DNA of 64,000 nucleotides from Streptomyces glomeratus (GCF_021462825.1 NZ_JAKEEB010000011.1:62001-126000), one strand, 5' to 3'. Numbered from the stretch's first letter, positions 25,226 to 33,726 are shown. A program made the numbers and translations. The notes: generated by a model not told the origin, from the sequence alone.

Positions 25226-26173
25226 ATGCACGGCTCACGCATCGCCGCCGTCGGCCACTACCAGCCCGCCACGGTGCTCACCAACGAGGACCTGGCGAGC
25301 ATGGTCGACACCAGCGACGAGTGGATCAGGACCCGGGTGGGCATCCGCACACGCCACATCGCCGGCCCCGACGAGCCCGTCGACGAGCTGGCCGCGCACG
25401 CCGCGGCCAAGGCCCTCGCGGCGGCGGGCCTGGCACCGGGCGACATCGACCTGGTCCTGGTCGCCACCTCCACCGCCGTCGACCGCTCGCCCAACACGGC
25501 CGCCCGTGTCGCGGCCCGGCTCGGCATCCCGCAGCCGGCCGCGATGGACGTCAACGTCGTCTGCGCGGGCTTCACGCACGCACTCGCCACCGCCGACCAC
25601 ACCGTGCGCGCGGGCGCGGCCACCCGGGCGCTCGTGATCGGCGCCGACAAGATGTCCGACGTGACGGACTGGACCGACCGATCGACGTGCGTCCTGGTCG
25701 GGGACGGTGCCGGGGCCGCCGTGGTCGAGGCCTGTCCCGCCGGGGCCGAGTCCGGGATCGGGCCGGTGGTGTGGGGCTCGGTGCCCGGGATGGGACACGC
25801 GGTGCGCATCGAGGGCACGCCCCCGCGGTTCGCGCAGGAGGGGCAGAGCGTGTACCGGTGGGCCACCACCCAGCTGCCGCCCATCGCCCGTCAGGTGTGC
25901 GAACGGGCCGGGACGGCGCCCGAGGACCTCGCGGCGGTCGTGCTGCACCAGGCGAACCTGCGCATCATCGAGCCGCTCGCCGAGAAGCTCGGCGCGGTCA
26001 ACGCGGTCGTCGCCCGCGATGTCGCCGAATCCGGCAACACCTCGGCGGCGAGCATCCCGCTCGCCCTGTCCAAGCTCGTGGAGCGCGGGGAGATCTCGAC
26101 GGGCGACCGGGTGCTCCTCTTCGGCTTCGGCGGAAATCTCTCGTACGCGGGCCAGATCGTCAGGTGTCCGTAG
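25226..26173 (+). CDS. 3-oxoacyl-ACP synthase III (KAS III/FabH-like)
   Basis: A 315-aa condensing enzyme of the FabH class. The N-terminal SDEWIRTRVGIRTRHIA is typical. The catalytic triad is visible: Cys in NVVCAGFTHALATAD (about residue 112), His in VVLHQANLRIIEPLAEKLG, Asn in AESGNTSAASIPLALSKL. GFGGNLSYAGQIVR closes the fold. It condenses an acyl-CoA starter with malonyl-ACP or transfers an acyl group; as a stand-alone copy it may be a paralogue rather than the housekeeping FabH. ATG at 25226 follows GAGGGG. Ends in a perfect palindromic terminator. Confidence 0.87.
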   Translation: MHGSRIAAVGHYQPATVLTNEDLASMVDTSDEWIRTRVGIRTRHIAGPDEPVDELAAHAAAKALAAAGLAPGDIDLVLVATSTAVDRSPNTAARVAARLGIPQPAAMDVNVVCAGFTHALATADHTVRAGAATRALVIGADKMSDVTDWTDRSTCVLVGDGAGAAVVEACPAGAESGIGPVVWGSVPGMGHAVRIEGTPPRFAQEGQSVYRWATTQLPPIARQVCERAGTAPEDLAAVVLHQANLRIIEPLAEKLGAVNAVVARDVAESGNTSAASIPLALSKLVERGEISTGDRVLLFGFGGNLSYAGQIVRCP

Positions 26174-26193
26174 GCGGCCCCGGGGCCGCCTAC
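26170..26193. terminator. Perfect 24-bp palindrome at the KAS III stop codon
   Basis: Arms of 12 bp (26170-26181, 26182-26193) with no loop, overlapping the stop codon of the KAS III-like gene. Likely terminator that insulates the GntR gene 69 bp downstream. Confidence 0.7.
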
Positions 26194-26261
26194 GGGCCGG
26201 GCCGGCCCTCCATACTGGTCTCCCGGCCACCGCGCTGCCGTTGCCCTGGAAGGGGACCGCG

Positions 26262-26939
26262 ATGTCGTCGAGAGGACTGCCGCACGGAGCGATGCCCCGG
26301 CTGGAGCGCCCCGGCCCGCTGCGCGACCGCGTCTACGAGGCGCTGCTCGAACTCATCACCACGCGCGCCCTCCAGCCCGGCCGGCATCTGGTGGAGAGCG
26401 AACTCGCCGGGCACCTCGGGGTCTCCCGGCAGCCGGTGCGCGAGGCGCTCCAGCGGCTGAACACCGAGGGCTGGGTCGATCTGCGGCCCGCTCAGGGCGC
26501 GTTCGTGCACGAGCCGACGGAGGAGGAGGCCGACCAGCTGCTGACGGTGCGTACGCTGCTGGAGGCGGAGGCAGCCCGGCTGGCCGCCGCGCACGCGGGA
26601 AGCCCCGGCATCGCGGCCCTGGAGGAGCTGTGCGCGCAGGGAGAGCGCGCCGTCGCCGAGGACGACGTCGACGGGGCCGTCGCGCTGAACGCCCGCTTCC
26701 ATGCGAAGGTGATGGAACTCGCGGGCAACGCGGTCCTCGCGGAGCTGGCCGGGCAGGTCGACCGACGGGTGCGGTGGTACTACACCCCGGTCGCCCGGCA
26801 GCGGGGACAGCAGTCCTGGAACGAGCACCGCGAGCTGATCGCCGCGATCGCCGACCGCGACGAGCAGCGGGCCACCCGGCTCATGCGCGAACACACCGAG
26901 CACACGCGGCGTTCGTATCACGCCCGGACGATGCCCTGA
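26262..26939 (+). CDS. GntR-family regulator, FadR/FCD subfamily
   Basis: A 225-aa regulator. The N-terminal winged HTH is RDRVYEALLELITTRALQPG then ELAGHLGVSRQPVREALQRL. The all-helical FCD ligand domain (VRTLLEAEAARLAAAH, ALNARFHAKVMELAGN with metal-binding His/Asp positions, and NEHRELIAAIADRDEQRATR) follows. FCD members sense organic acids. ATG at 26262 has GGAAGGGG 7 nt upstream. It precedes the aldehyde dehydrogenase by 250 bp on the same strand and may control it. Confidence 0.87.
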   Translation: MSSRGLPHGAMPRLERPGPLRDRVYEALLELITTRALQPGRHLVESELAGHLGVSRQPVREALQRLNTEGWVDLRPAQGAFVHEPTEEEADQLLTVRTLLEAEAARLAAAHAGSPGIAALEELCAQGERAVAEDDVDGAVALNARFHAKVMELAGNAVLAELAGQVDRRVRWYYTPVARQRGQQSWNEHRELIAAIADRDEQRATRLMREHTEHTRRSYHARTMP

Positions 26940-27009
26940 GGGTGACGTCACTCATAGTTGGGGCGACGTTACTTTCAGACGCGACGACGCCTCGCTAGCG
27001 TCCTCCGTG

Positions 27010-27040
27010 CGACCGTACGAGCTCTCTGAACGTATGGTCG
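27010..27040. promoter_or_regulatory. Inverted repeat in the aldehyde dehydrogenase leader
   Basis: CGACCGTACG (27010-27019) and CGTATGGTCG (27031-27040) are 10-bp inverted arms with one mismatch and an 11-bp spacer, 150-180 bp upstream of the aldehyde dehydrogenase start. The centre-to-centre distance of two helical turns suits a dimeric repressor, for example the adjacent GntR protein. Confidence 0.45.
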
Positions 27041-27189
27041 GCCGGGAAGCCGCACGCTATCCGTGGGACATCCCATGCGCCTGCAATAGAGGGCATCTCC
27101 TCCGCGGGCATCTGTGCGGCGCAACCCGTGGAACACGACAAGCCATGCACGACCCGCCCCCGACTGTGCACCGAGAGCGGAGCAACCGA

Positions 27190-28731
27190 ATGGCACTCAC
27201 CCTCACCCTCAAATCCGGTACTTCCTGGTCCGACGCCTGGCGGCGCTGCCTCGAAGCAGCCCCCGAGGCCTTCCGGGACGACCGTGTCCTGAACCTCTGG
27301 GACTCCTCCTGGCAGGCGGACGGCCATGCGCTGCCCGCGACCAGCCCGGTCGACGGCAGCCCCATCGCCGGCCCGCCGCGCCTGGGCCGTGACAGCGCCC
27401 GCCGCGCCGTGCGAGCCGCGCTGGACCAGCACCGCCGCTGGCGCCAGGTGCCCCTGCCCGAACGTCGGGCCCGGGTCGCCGCGACCCTGGACGCCCTCAC
27501 GGAACACCGCGATCTGCTGGCGCTCCTGCTCGTCTGGGAGATCGGAAAACCCTGGCGGCTCGCGCGGGCCGACGTGGACCGGGCCATCGACGGCGTGCGC
27601 TGGTACGTCGATGGGATCGAACCGATGATCGGCGAGCGGGTCCCGCTGGACGGCCCGGTGTCGAACATCGCGAGCTGGAACTATCCGATGAGTGTCCTGG
27701 TGCACGCGATGCTGGTGCAGGCCCTGGCGGGCAACGCCGTCATCGCCAAGACGCCGACCGACGGCGGGGTGGCCTGCCTCACCCTTGCCTGTGCGCTCGC
27801 CGCACGCGAAGGGGTCCCCGTCACCCTGGTCAGCGGCAGCGGGGGCGAGCTGTCGGAGGCGCTGGTGCGGGCCCCCGAAATCGGCTGTGTCTCCTTCGTC
27901 GGCGGCCGGGACACCGGCGCCGCGGTGGCCACGGCAGTCGCCGACCTGGGCAAACGGCACATTCTCGAACAAGAGGGCCTCAACACCTGGGGCATCTGGA
28001 ACTACACGGACTGGGAATCACTCACCGCGGTCGTCCCGAAGCTCTTCGACTACGGCAAACAGCGCTGCACGGCGTACCCGCGCTTCGTGGTCCAGCGCTC
28101 CCTGTTCGACGAGTTCCTCGCGGCGTACCTCCCGGCGGTCCGCCGTGTGCGGGTCGGCCACCCGCTGGCGGTCGAGAAGCGCGACGACCCCTACCCGGAG
28201 CTGGACTTCGGTCCGCTGATCAACGCGGCCAAGGCGAAGGAACTGTCCGACCAGGTGGCCGAGGCGATCGACCGCGGCGCGGTCCCCCTGCACCGTGGGA
28301 GGCCGGCGGACGCCCGCTTCCTGCCCGGCCAGGACACATCCGCCTATGTGCACCCCGTGACACTCCTGAACCCGCCCCCGTCCTCTCCGCTGCACCACGC
28401 GGAACCCTTCGGCCCGGTCGACACCATCGTCCTGGTCGACACGGAGGCGGAGCTGCTGGCGGCGATGAACGCGTCGAACGGCGCGCTGGTCGCGACTCTG
28501 GCGACGGACGACCAGGAGACCTACGACCGCCTGGCCCCGCAGATCCGCGCCTTCAAGGTGGGCCGTGGAAAGCCCCGCTCCCGCGGTGACCGCGACGAGC
28601 TCTTCGGCGGCTTCGGCGCCTCCTGGCGCGGCGCCTTCGTGGGCGGTGAGCTGCTCGTCCGCGCGGTGACCCGGGGACCGGCGGGGGAGCGGCTGCCGGG
28701 GAACTTCCCGGAGTACCAGCTCATGCCGTAG
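27190..28731 (+). CDS. Aldehyde dehydrogenase family protein, divergent active-site motifs
   Basis: A 513-aa NAD(P)-dependent aldehyde dehydrogenase. It has VSNIASWNYPMSVLVHAM in place of the usual PWNFP region, AGNAVIAKTPTDGG for the cofactor Lys, VSFVGGRDTGAAVA for the Rossmann loop, LEQEGLNTWGIWN where most families have LELGGK, and the nucleophile in FDYGKQRCTAYPRFVV. The Cys is present and the first Glu is kept, but the Gly-Gly is lost, so substrate or reaction type may differ from ordinary members. Downstream HAEPFGPVDTIVLVDT is normal. GGAG lies 8 nt before the ATG. It ends before the hairpin at 28764-28790. Confidence 0.82.
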   Translation: MALTLTLKSGTSWSDAWRRCLEAAPEAFRDDRVLNLWDSSWQADGHALPATSPVDGSPIAGPPRLGRDSARRAVRAALDQHRRWRQVPLPERRARVAATLDALTEHRDLLALLLVWEIGKPWRLARADVDRAIDGVRWYVDGIEPMIGERVPLDGPVSNIASWNYPMSVLVHAMLVQALAGNAVIAKTPTDGGVACLTLACALAAREGVPVTLVSGSGGELSEALVRAPEIGCVSFVGGRDTGAAVATAVADLGKRHILEQEGLNTWGIWNYTDWESLTAVVPKLFDYGKQRCTAYPRFVVQRSLFDEFLAAYLPAVRRVRVGHPLAVEKRDDPYPELDFGPLINAAKAKELSDQVAEAIDRGAVPLHRGRPADARFLPGQDTSAYVHPVTLLNPPPSSPLHHAEPFGPVDTIVLVDTEAELLAAMNASNGALVATLATDDQETYDRLAPQIRAFKVGRGKPRSRGDRDELFGGFGASWRGAFVGGELLVRAVTRGPAGERLPGNFPEYQLMP

Positions 28732-28763
28732 CGGCAGACCGGCCCTCTGCACGGCGATTCGGC

Positions 28764-28790
28764 CGCCCGGTCACTGCCTGTGACCGGGCG
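28764..28790. terminator. Terminator hairpin after the aldehyde dehydrogenase
   Basis: Perfect 11-bp stem (CGCCCGGTCAC at 28764-28774, complement at 28780-28790) with a TGCCT loop, 33 bp after the stop codon and upstream of tRNA-Leu. Confidence 0.75.
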
Positions 28791-28909
28791 ACCCCGCCGC
28801 ACGGCCGAGCGCGCAGGCGAATACGCAGGTGAAGGCCACTCCGAAAGCTTGGTATTGTTGTCCCTGTCGCCGCCGCGGGGAAGACCCCCGGCCCGGCGGC
28901 AGACACCTA

Positions 28910-28994
28910 GTCCGGGTGGCGGAATGGCAGACGCGCTAGCTTGAGGTGCTAGTGCCCTTTATCGGGCGTGGGGGTTCAAGTCCCCCCTCGGACA
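28910..28994 (+). tRNA. tRNA-Leu, anticodon GAG
   Basis: An 85-nt class II tRNA. The acceptor stem GTCCGGG pairs with CTCGGAC (one G-T pair) with discriminator A at 28994; the anticodon stem CTAGC/GCTAG encloses TTGAGGT, giving anticodon GAG, which reads CUC and CUU. A long variable arm (GCCC-TTTAT-GGGC) and T arm GGGGGTTCAAGTCCCC are present. CCA is not encoded. Its last 11 bp (28984-28994) begin a 16-bp sequence repeated at 43079-43094, marking it as the attachment site of the accessory island. Confidence 0.95.
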
Positions 28995-30513
28995 CAACGA
29001 CAACGACCAACGACGATACGGTGGCGAGGGCCTCGATCTTACGATCGCGGTCCTCGTTGCGTTTTCGTGGCTGATAGCGATGCCCAGGGCGTCGTAGAGC
29101 GGGCCTTTCTCCTCGACGGCGACGGGTTGGATGCGCTGTGCAATGTCTCCAAGACTCTCAGTGATCTGCCGGTTCTGTCGCGCGTCGAGCGGGGACTGCT
29201 TCTTCCGGGGCACGGCGGGGTGCGCGTCGAGCTTCTTCTGCGCCGCGTCCTTGTCCCGCTGGGCCTTCTGCGGTGCTTGCTGCGGCGCTCGCATGGGTGA
29301 GCGCTTCGATGGTGGCGGAGAGCCGATCGAGGGCGAAGGCCCGGGCGATCCACCGGTCCAGGGCCTGGCACACGCTGTCTTCCCTCGGGTAGACGGTGCG
29401 CGGGTGCGTCAGGTCGGGATAGAGGGCGGCTTCTTCCTCTTTGCACTCGCAGCGGTAGTAGACGCGACTGCGGATGGTGGCGGGCTGCATCTTACGCCCG
29501 CACAGGCTGCACCTGACCCGTCCGCGCAGGGCGTAGGGGCGTGCGCCTTGCTTTCCTGCGCGCTCCCGCCGTCCCTGATTGCGGGCACGCGGCCTGCGGA
29601 GGGCTTGGACGGTATCGAACCGGCTGGGGCTGATGATCGCTTCGTGGGCGGGCTCGTTGGAGCGGATCGACTCCTCGGCGGGGTTGTGGGTCATGCGGCT
29701 GGTGTGGCCGAGGGTGACGTCGTCGACGTCGAGGAGGCGTTCTTCCTTGCGTTGCTTGTTCCAGATCTCGTAGCCGGTGTAGCGGGGATTGATGAGGATG
29801 GCGCGCACGGCGCCCTGCTGCCATGCGGTCTTCGCCCAGTGCGGATTGCGGGCGGCGTCGTGGGCGGAGGGGCAGGGGATGCCTTCGCGGGTGAGCATGG
29901 TGAAGATCCGCTGCACGATGGGTGCGGCGACGGGATCGGGTTCGAGTTTGTGGATGAGCTGTCCGGCGGCGGCTTTTGAAGGGTTGGGGTGGGGTCCGGC
30001 GTCGGTGATCCGGTAGCCGTAGGGTGGTCGGCCGCCGAGGTAGCGGCCCTGGAGCTGGGCCTGGGAGCTCATGGCGGTGCGCACTCGGATCTTGATGCGT
30101 TTGCGTTCTCCCTTGCTCATGCCGCCGAAGACGGACATGACGAGGCCGTGGGCCTCGTTGTCCGGGTCGATCGGGCCGCCGACCTCCGGTACCCAGAGCG
30201 GGATGCGGAAGTGGACGAAGACGGGGAAGGTGTTGCCGAACTGGTTGCCGTAGAAGGTGCGCTGCGGCTCCCCGATGACGACTGCCTCGAAGCCGCGGTT
30301 GGGGTTGCGGAGGGACTGGAGGAGGGTGTTGGCGCGGGGGCGGCGCTGCCAGGGCAGGGAGCGGCTGTGGCCGATGTCGAAGTACTCGGTGACGATCTGG
30401 CCGCCGGCGGGTTCGATCAGGGCTTGGGCGCTGGTGAACTGCCAGTTTCGGGGGGCTTCGGGATCTTAAAGGTCCTCGGTAGAGCAGCGTCCGGTGAAGG
30501 CGAAGCGGATCAC
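28959..30513 (-). pseudogene. Large serine recombinase, copy 1, inactivated
   Basis: Remains of a large serine integrase read in two frames. From a GTG at 30513 (GGAG 8-11 nt before it) the resolvase domain starts RFAFTGRCSTED with catalytic Ser at residue 11, then a TAA stop at 30466-30468, then DPEAPRNWQFTSAQALIEPA and the intact rest of the catalytic domain (FDIGHSRSLPWQRRPRA, VIGEPQRTFYGNQFG, VMSVFGGMSKGERKRIKIRV), the recombinase domain and the zinc motif CSLCGRKMQP...YRC. About 120 bp of the coiled-coil region present in copy 2 is deleted, with a frameshift, after which AQRDKDAAQKKLDAHPAVP resumes. The 3' end reads through the tRNA-Leu 3' end. Nonsense plus frameshift deletion make it a pseudogene. 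Confidence 0.85.
28984..28999 (+). repeat. att-like direct repeat at the tRNA-Leu 3' end
   Basis: CCCCTCGGACACAACG occurs here and at 43079-43094 in the same orientation. To the right, one recombination arm (GACGATACGG, 29012-29021) is present; to the left is tRNA. This fits a hybrid attL made by insertion into the tRNA end. Confidence 0.65.
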
Positions 30514-30822
30514 GGGAGGACTCCACAAACTGCACCCCGACCTCGTGGAAACCGACCTCGCCGACTTCACACGCTGCCTGAAAGACGCCTTCGCAACCTC
30601 CCGTTCACAGCCCTGCACCCTGACCACGAACGGCTCGCCCAGCACGCCATCCGCCTCTACCAGACTGCAGGCCGCCACGATGCCGCCCGGCATACCTACA
30701 CACGCCTCGAGCGGCATCTCGCCGACCTCGGCCTGGAGCCCGAGCCGGCCACCCAAGCCCTGATCGCAACCAGGACCCAGGGTCGAAACGTGCGGTGGAA
30801 CCAACCCGTCTCCCGGTTCTGA
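30497..30822 (+). pseudogene. BTAD-domain regulator remnant
   Basis: Fragments of a bacterial transcriptional activator domain in two frames: GGLHKLHPDLVETDLADFTR then, after a frameshift near 30590, LHPDHERLAQHAIRLYQTAG followed by TYTRLERHLADLGLEPEPAT. This tetratricopeptide-like domain ends SARP regulators and LysM-BTAD proteins found in Streptomyces integrative elements. N-terminal parts are missing. Its left end overlaps the start of the serine recombinase on the other strand, so the two were joined by a deletion or insertion. Confidence 0.55.
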
Positions 30823-30937
30823 CCCGCATAGAGCGTTGTCCAACCTGAATGCGCTGGCCTGGGCGACGAGGCCTCGAGTAGGTCGGTCGGAGAGGCACAT
30901 CACATGATCGGTTTCGCTGTTCGCCGCGGAGTGGCGG

Positions 30938-31942
30938 TCACCGCTCAGGGCGATGGAACACCGCGAGCGGCCCGTACTCCGTCGGCTTCGCGGCGGCGAA
31001 CTCAGGGTGGGCGGACAGGCGATCCCACTGGATCCCGATGGTATCCGGCCAGGCGGTCAGTTGCTCCCCCGACCCGACCAAGATGAGATCCCAGTCCTGT
31101 CCGCCGGATGTGCCGATGCGGTCAATGACGAGTCCTAGGCAGTGCGCCGCGTCATGGTCGAGCGTTCGTTTCAGCGCGGCGACGGCTTCGTCGCGATCGG
31201 CTTCGGGGACGTCGGCGATCCGGAAGGTGAACCTCTGGGTTGACGGATCAATGCGCCGCACATTGGCTGCGAGGGACTGGTCGTAACCCATCCAGCACTG
31301 GAACTCGATTTCGCGGTACTTGGCGCTGGCCAGGGACGCCGCCAGTACGTCGGGACCGCCCGTGAGCGGCTCTTTTTTGCCTTCCTCAGTCTCGCGGAAG
31401 CCGAAGACGGCATCCGTGAGCGGATGCGCGACCGAGAGGCCCGCTGCTCCGAGCTGCGTGACCAGCGCCTGGCTCGATGGGCTGGTCAGAGCCGGCAAGT
31501 ACCACGCGACGAACGGCCTCAGCACAGAGCGCGGGGCGGCGGTGTTGGCCGGGGCGTCCCGGTCGAAGTGCTCGTTGAAGATTTCGAGGGCCTGCTCGTG
31601 GGACAGGGCAGGACTTGTGTAGTCGTTGGCTCGGATGTGGTCGACGAACTCGGCGGGAAGAGCGAGGTGATGGTTACGTACGTAGTGTGCGAGCTCGACG
31701 GGCCACAACCACGTTCCGTCCGTGACCAGCGATCCGGCACCGGAGATCCATTCATCGCCGCTGATGACGTCGCGCTCGGCCCCCATGGTGGAGTAGATCT
31801 CGGTGGACGATTCCAGGTACGCGATGACCCGGTCCTCGTCCCACTCACCCGTGGGCCTGACCGCATCGCGGAGCGAAGGGACGGAAGCCGACCGGTCGCC
31901 GTGGCCGCCGAGCTCCCGGAAGAAGCCCACCCGCTTGATCAT
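30938..31942 (-). CDS. Conserved hypothetical protein
   Basis: A 334-aa soluble acidic protein with no signal or membrane segment. I do not recognise its family. A visible landmark is GTWLWPVELAHYVRNHHLAL then PAEFVDHIRA in the first third, a composition often seen in actinobacterial proteins of unknown role. The ATG at 31942 is preceded by GGAGAGACG, the same ribosome-site context as the FG-GAP gene. Codon use is host-like, so it is probably a real gene of the accessory region. Confidence 0.6.
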   Translation of the reverse strand: MIKRVGFFRELGGHGDRSASVPSLRDAVRPTGEWDEDRVIAYLESSTEIYSTMGAERDVISGDEWISGAGSLVTDGTWLWPVELAHYVRNHHLALPAEFVDHIRANDYTSPALSHEQALEIFNEHFDRDAPANTAAPRSVLRPFVAWYLPALTSPSSQALVTQLGAAGLSVAHPLTDAVFGFRETEEGKKEPLTGGPDVLAASLASAKYREIEFQCWMGYDQSLAANVRRIDPSTQRFTFRIADVPEADRDEAVAALKRTLDHDAAHCLGLVIDRIGTSGGQDWDLILVGSGEQLTAWPDTIGIQWDRLSAHPEFAAAKPTEYGPLAVFHRPER

Positions 31943-32373
31943 CGTCTCTCCAGTCGAACCGTGGGCCTCAGTGGTGTACAGGCAGGTAGATGCCTGGGTG
32001 CGCCGGTGTACGCACCCACGGACAAGGTCGGCACCTCGCCGAGCTGGGCCTCAACCAGACCCCCACGATCGGCAACAATGGCTACTGGCGGCCGCGTACG
32101 TAGTCGCGCATCCGGCGGCGTAGTTCCACCCGGCCGAAGCGATGGCCGATGGTCACGAAGAGGTCGTCCAGTTCCAGGTCCCACTGCTCAGCAACACACT
32201 CGGTGATCACGTGGGGAAGCTGCCCCGCAGGCTGTCACTATCTGCGGCCCTGACGCACGATCGAGCGGCGGCCTGCTGAAGGCCACCCCTGACCACTCCG
32301 CAGCCCGCTACACTCCAGCCGCCTGACGAAAACCGCAGGTCAGACACCGAAATCCTGCTGGAGTATTAGAGCG
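31943..32373. other. Gene-poor gap with an IS701-like remnant
   Basis: A 431-bp stretch. The minus strand at 32082-32210 encodes 42 residues including ELDDLFVTIGHRFGRVELRR, close to the N-terminus of IS701-family transposases (VTIAHRF-ARVEPR pattern), cut off at both ends. No other protein, RNA or clear promoter is seen. Confidence 0.4.
32082..32210 (-). pseudogene. IS701-family transposase N-terminal fragment
   Basis: About 42 codons from a GTG at 32210 read WDLELDDLFVTIGHRFGRVE then RRRMRDYVRGRQ and stop. The pattern resembles the first segment of IS701-type transposases in Streptomyces; the remaining 90 percent is absent. Too short to be certain. Confidence 0.35.
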
Positions 32374-32796
32374 TCAGCCGCAGAACGTGTCCTTCACGGC
32401 CTTGACGACCTCGGCCGCCTGGCGCTCGTCCACCGTGGCGTCCCCACCGGTGAAGCGGGCGCTGGTGTTCGTGACGATGGACTTCATCGAGTTACCGGCC
32501 TGCATCTCCTGACAGGTGTTCACGGACCGACGCACGGCCCGCTCCTCGTTCACCGTGATGCCGGGGTTGATCGCGTGCAGCTTGCTGAGGAGCTGCTTCT
32601 CTTCGGCCGCGTTGGGCTCATCGAATTTGATCGGGGCCGGCGCCTCGCTCGGCTTGGCCTTCGGGGAGGTGGACACCTTCACCGCGGGCTTCGCCTTCGT
32701 CGGGGTGTCGGTGTCGTCACCGTTGCCCGCGTTGGCGATGGCAGCCACCACCAGGACGCCACCAGCGATCAGCAGGGCCTTCTTCTTACCGTTCAC
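32374..32796 (-). CDS. Small membrane-anchored DUF732-like protein
   Basis: A 140-aa protein with an N-terminal hydrophobic anchor (KKKALLIAGGVLVVAAIANA), a Pro/Lys/Ser-rich linker (PTKAKPAVKVSTSPKAKPSE) and a C-terminal helical domain with two Cys (NTCQEMQAGNSMKS and KDTFCG), as in DUF732. Such proteins are common in actinophages and integrative elements; function unknown. It is the last of a run of small minus-strand genes. Confidence 0.65.
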   Translation of the reverse strand: MNGKKKALLIAGGVLVVAAIANAGNGDDTDTPTKAKPAVKVSTSPKAKPSEAPAPIKFDEPNAAEEKQLLSKLHAINPGITVNEERAVRRSVNTCQEMQAGNSMKSIVTNTSARFTGGDATVDERQAAEVVKAVKDTFCG

Positions 32797-32814
32797 AGTC
32801 TCTCCTCATAGAAA

Positions 32815-32839
32815 AGCCAGCCCCACGGCGAGGCTGGCT
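32815..32839. terminator. Hairpin between two small minus-strand genes
   Basis: AGCCAGCC (32815-32822) and GGCTGGCT (32832-32839) form an 8-bp stem with a 9-nt loop, 41 bp after the stop of the upstream small membrane gene and 19 bp before the DUF732-like start. Confidence 0.6.
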
Positions 32840-32879
32840 CTGGCCGATGGCCTTTCGTTGTTTCAGGACTCTTCGGGTT

Positions 32880-33188
32880 TCATCCGGACACGGGGGCGGG
32901 ATGGTTAACCCAGTTGTCGTCGTACCAGCCTTTCTCTTCAAGGCTGATGGTGCAGTAGCGATCGTCCGGGTGGTTGTCGTGGCACCACTTGTCTATCTCG
33001 TCCATGCACTCGACCATCTCGTTCATCGTCACGGGTGCCGACGGATCGGCCTGCACCTTTGCGCAGGACGGAACACCGCCGTCATCGGTGGTCGCCTTGA
33101 CTACCCCAACGAGTAGGACCACAGCCCAGGCGCAGCCGATGACCGCCCATACCCGCTTCTTGCCGTATCGCTCGGTGAGCGTTTGCAT
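32880..33188 (-). CDS. Small single-pass membrane protein
   Basis: A 102-aa hypothetical protein. One transmembrane segment (VWAVIGCAWAVVLLVGVV, about residues 13-30) follows a basic N-terminus, and a Cys-containing outer part follows (VPSCAKVQAD, ECMDEIDKWCHDNH, DDRYCTISLEEKGW: four Cys that could form two disulfides). I do not recognise a family. Size, neighbours and the hairpin after it suggest a phage or element cargo gene. Confidence 0.55.
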   Translation of the reverse strand: MQTLTERYGKKRVWAVIGCAWAVVLLVGVVKATTDDGGVPSCAKVQADPSAPVTMNEMVECMDEIDKWCHDNHPDDRYCTISLEEKGWYDDNWVNHPAPVSG

Positions 33189-33252
33189 GTAGATGTGCCC
33201 CCCACATGGTTCGTAGGCCGGTGATCATATGTGGTTGATCAGTGAACGAAAA

Positions 33253-33283
33253 GAGGGGCCACCGTGAAGACGATGACCCCCTC
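33253..33283. terminator. Candidate hairpin between small genes
   Basis: GAGGGG (33253-33258) pairs with CCCCTC (33278-33283) across a long loop, between the 88-aa gene and the small membrane gene. Weak, but it repeats the local pattern of one hairpin per gene. Confidence 0.35.
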
Positions 33284-33297
33284 GAACTTGCTATGTA

Positions 33298-33564
33298 CTA
33301 CTTGGGATGCAGTGACGCCCATACAGGGCCAACGCTCTCGTACCAGTCCTTACCTGCTGCCACTGCCTCACGACCCTGAGTGTCCACGCGGTCTTGCAGT
33401 TCCCGAGCTGCCGCACGCAGCAGGCAACCCCTCCACTGGGGGCTGAGGTGGCGCAGGGAGCGACGCAGGGAGCAGCGCAAGCAGTCCAGGGCTTGATCCA
33501 CGGTCGACACATCCGCGTATGCCTGTCCGCCCCAGTCGCTTCCCCAGGACACCCCTAGCACCAC
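33298..33564 (-). CDS. Small hypothetical protein
   Basis: An 88-aa protein, helical and Arg-rich, with STVDQALDCLRCSLRRSLRH and CLLRAAARELQDRVD. No family recognised and no export signal. It starts 12 bp downstream of the small HTH-like gene and is probably in its operon. Similar small proteins are typical of Streptomyces phages and ICEs. Confidence 0.5.
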   Translation of the reverse strand: MVLGVSWGSDWGGQAYADVSTVDQALDCLRCSLRRSLRHLSPQWRGCLLRAAARELQDRVDTQGREAVAAGKDWYESVGPVWASLHPK

Positions 33565-33576
33565 TCCTCCAGGGTC

Positions 33577-33726
33577 CTACCGTCCGGACTCGTTGTCCTC
33601 CCGGTGGACGGGGAGGTCCCTGAGCATCCAGTAGACCGCGCCGGACATGCCGTACTCCTTGCCTATCCCCTCGAACGTCCACCCCTGCTTCCTCAGGTGG
33701 AGCATGCCCTCAACGCTCGGCTTCAC
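33577..33726 (-). CDS. Very small HTH-like protein
   Basis: A 49-aa product from a GTG at 33726 with AGGAGAGA 5 nt upstream. Residues 8-36 (MLHLRKQGWTFEGIGKEYGM then SGAVYWMLRD) have the helix-turn-helix pattern of a Sigma-70 region 4 or resolvase-tail HTH: a first helix, a Gly-containing turn and a recognition helix ending in a Trp. It could be a stand-alone DNA-binding protein of a phage-like operon. Function unproven. Confidence 0.5.
   Translation of the reverse strand: MKPSVEGMLHLRKQGWTFEGIGKEYGMSGAVYWMLRDLPVHREDNESGR

Noticed and set aside
29989..30822. A 277-codon gene on the plus strand over the recombinase
   Set aside because: Only the last 60 codons look real (BTAD fragment); the rest is antisense to the recombinase.
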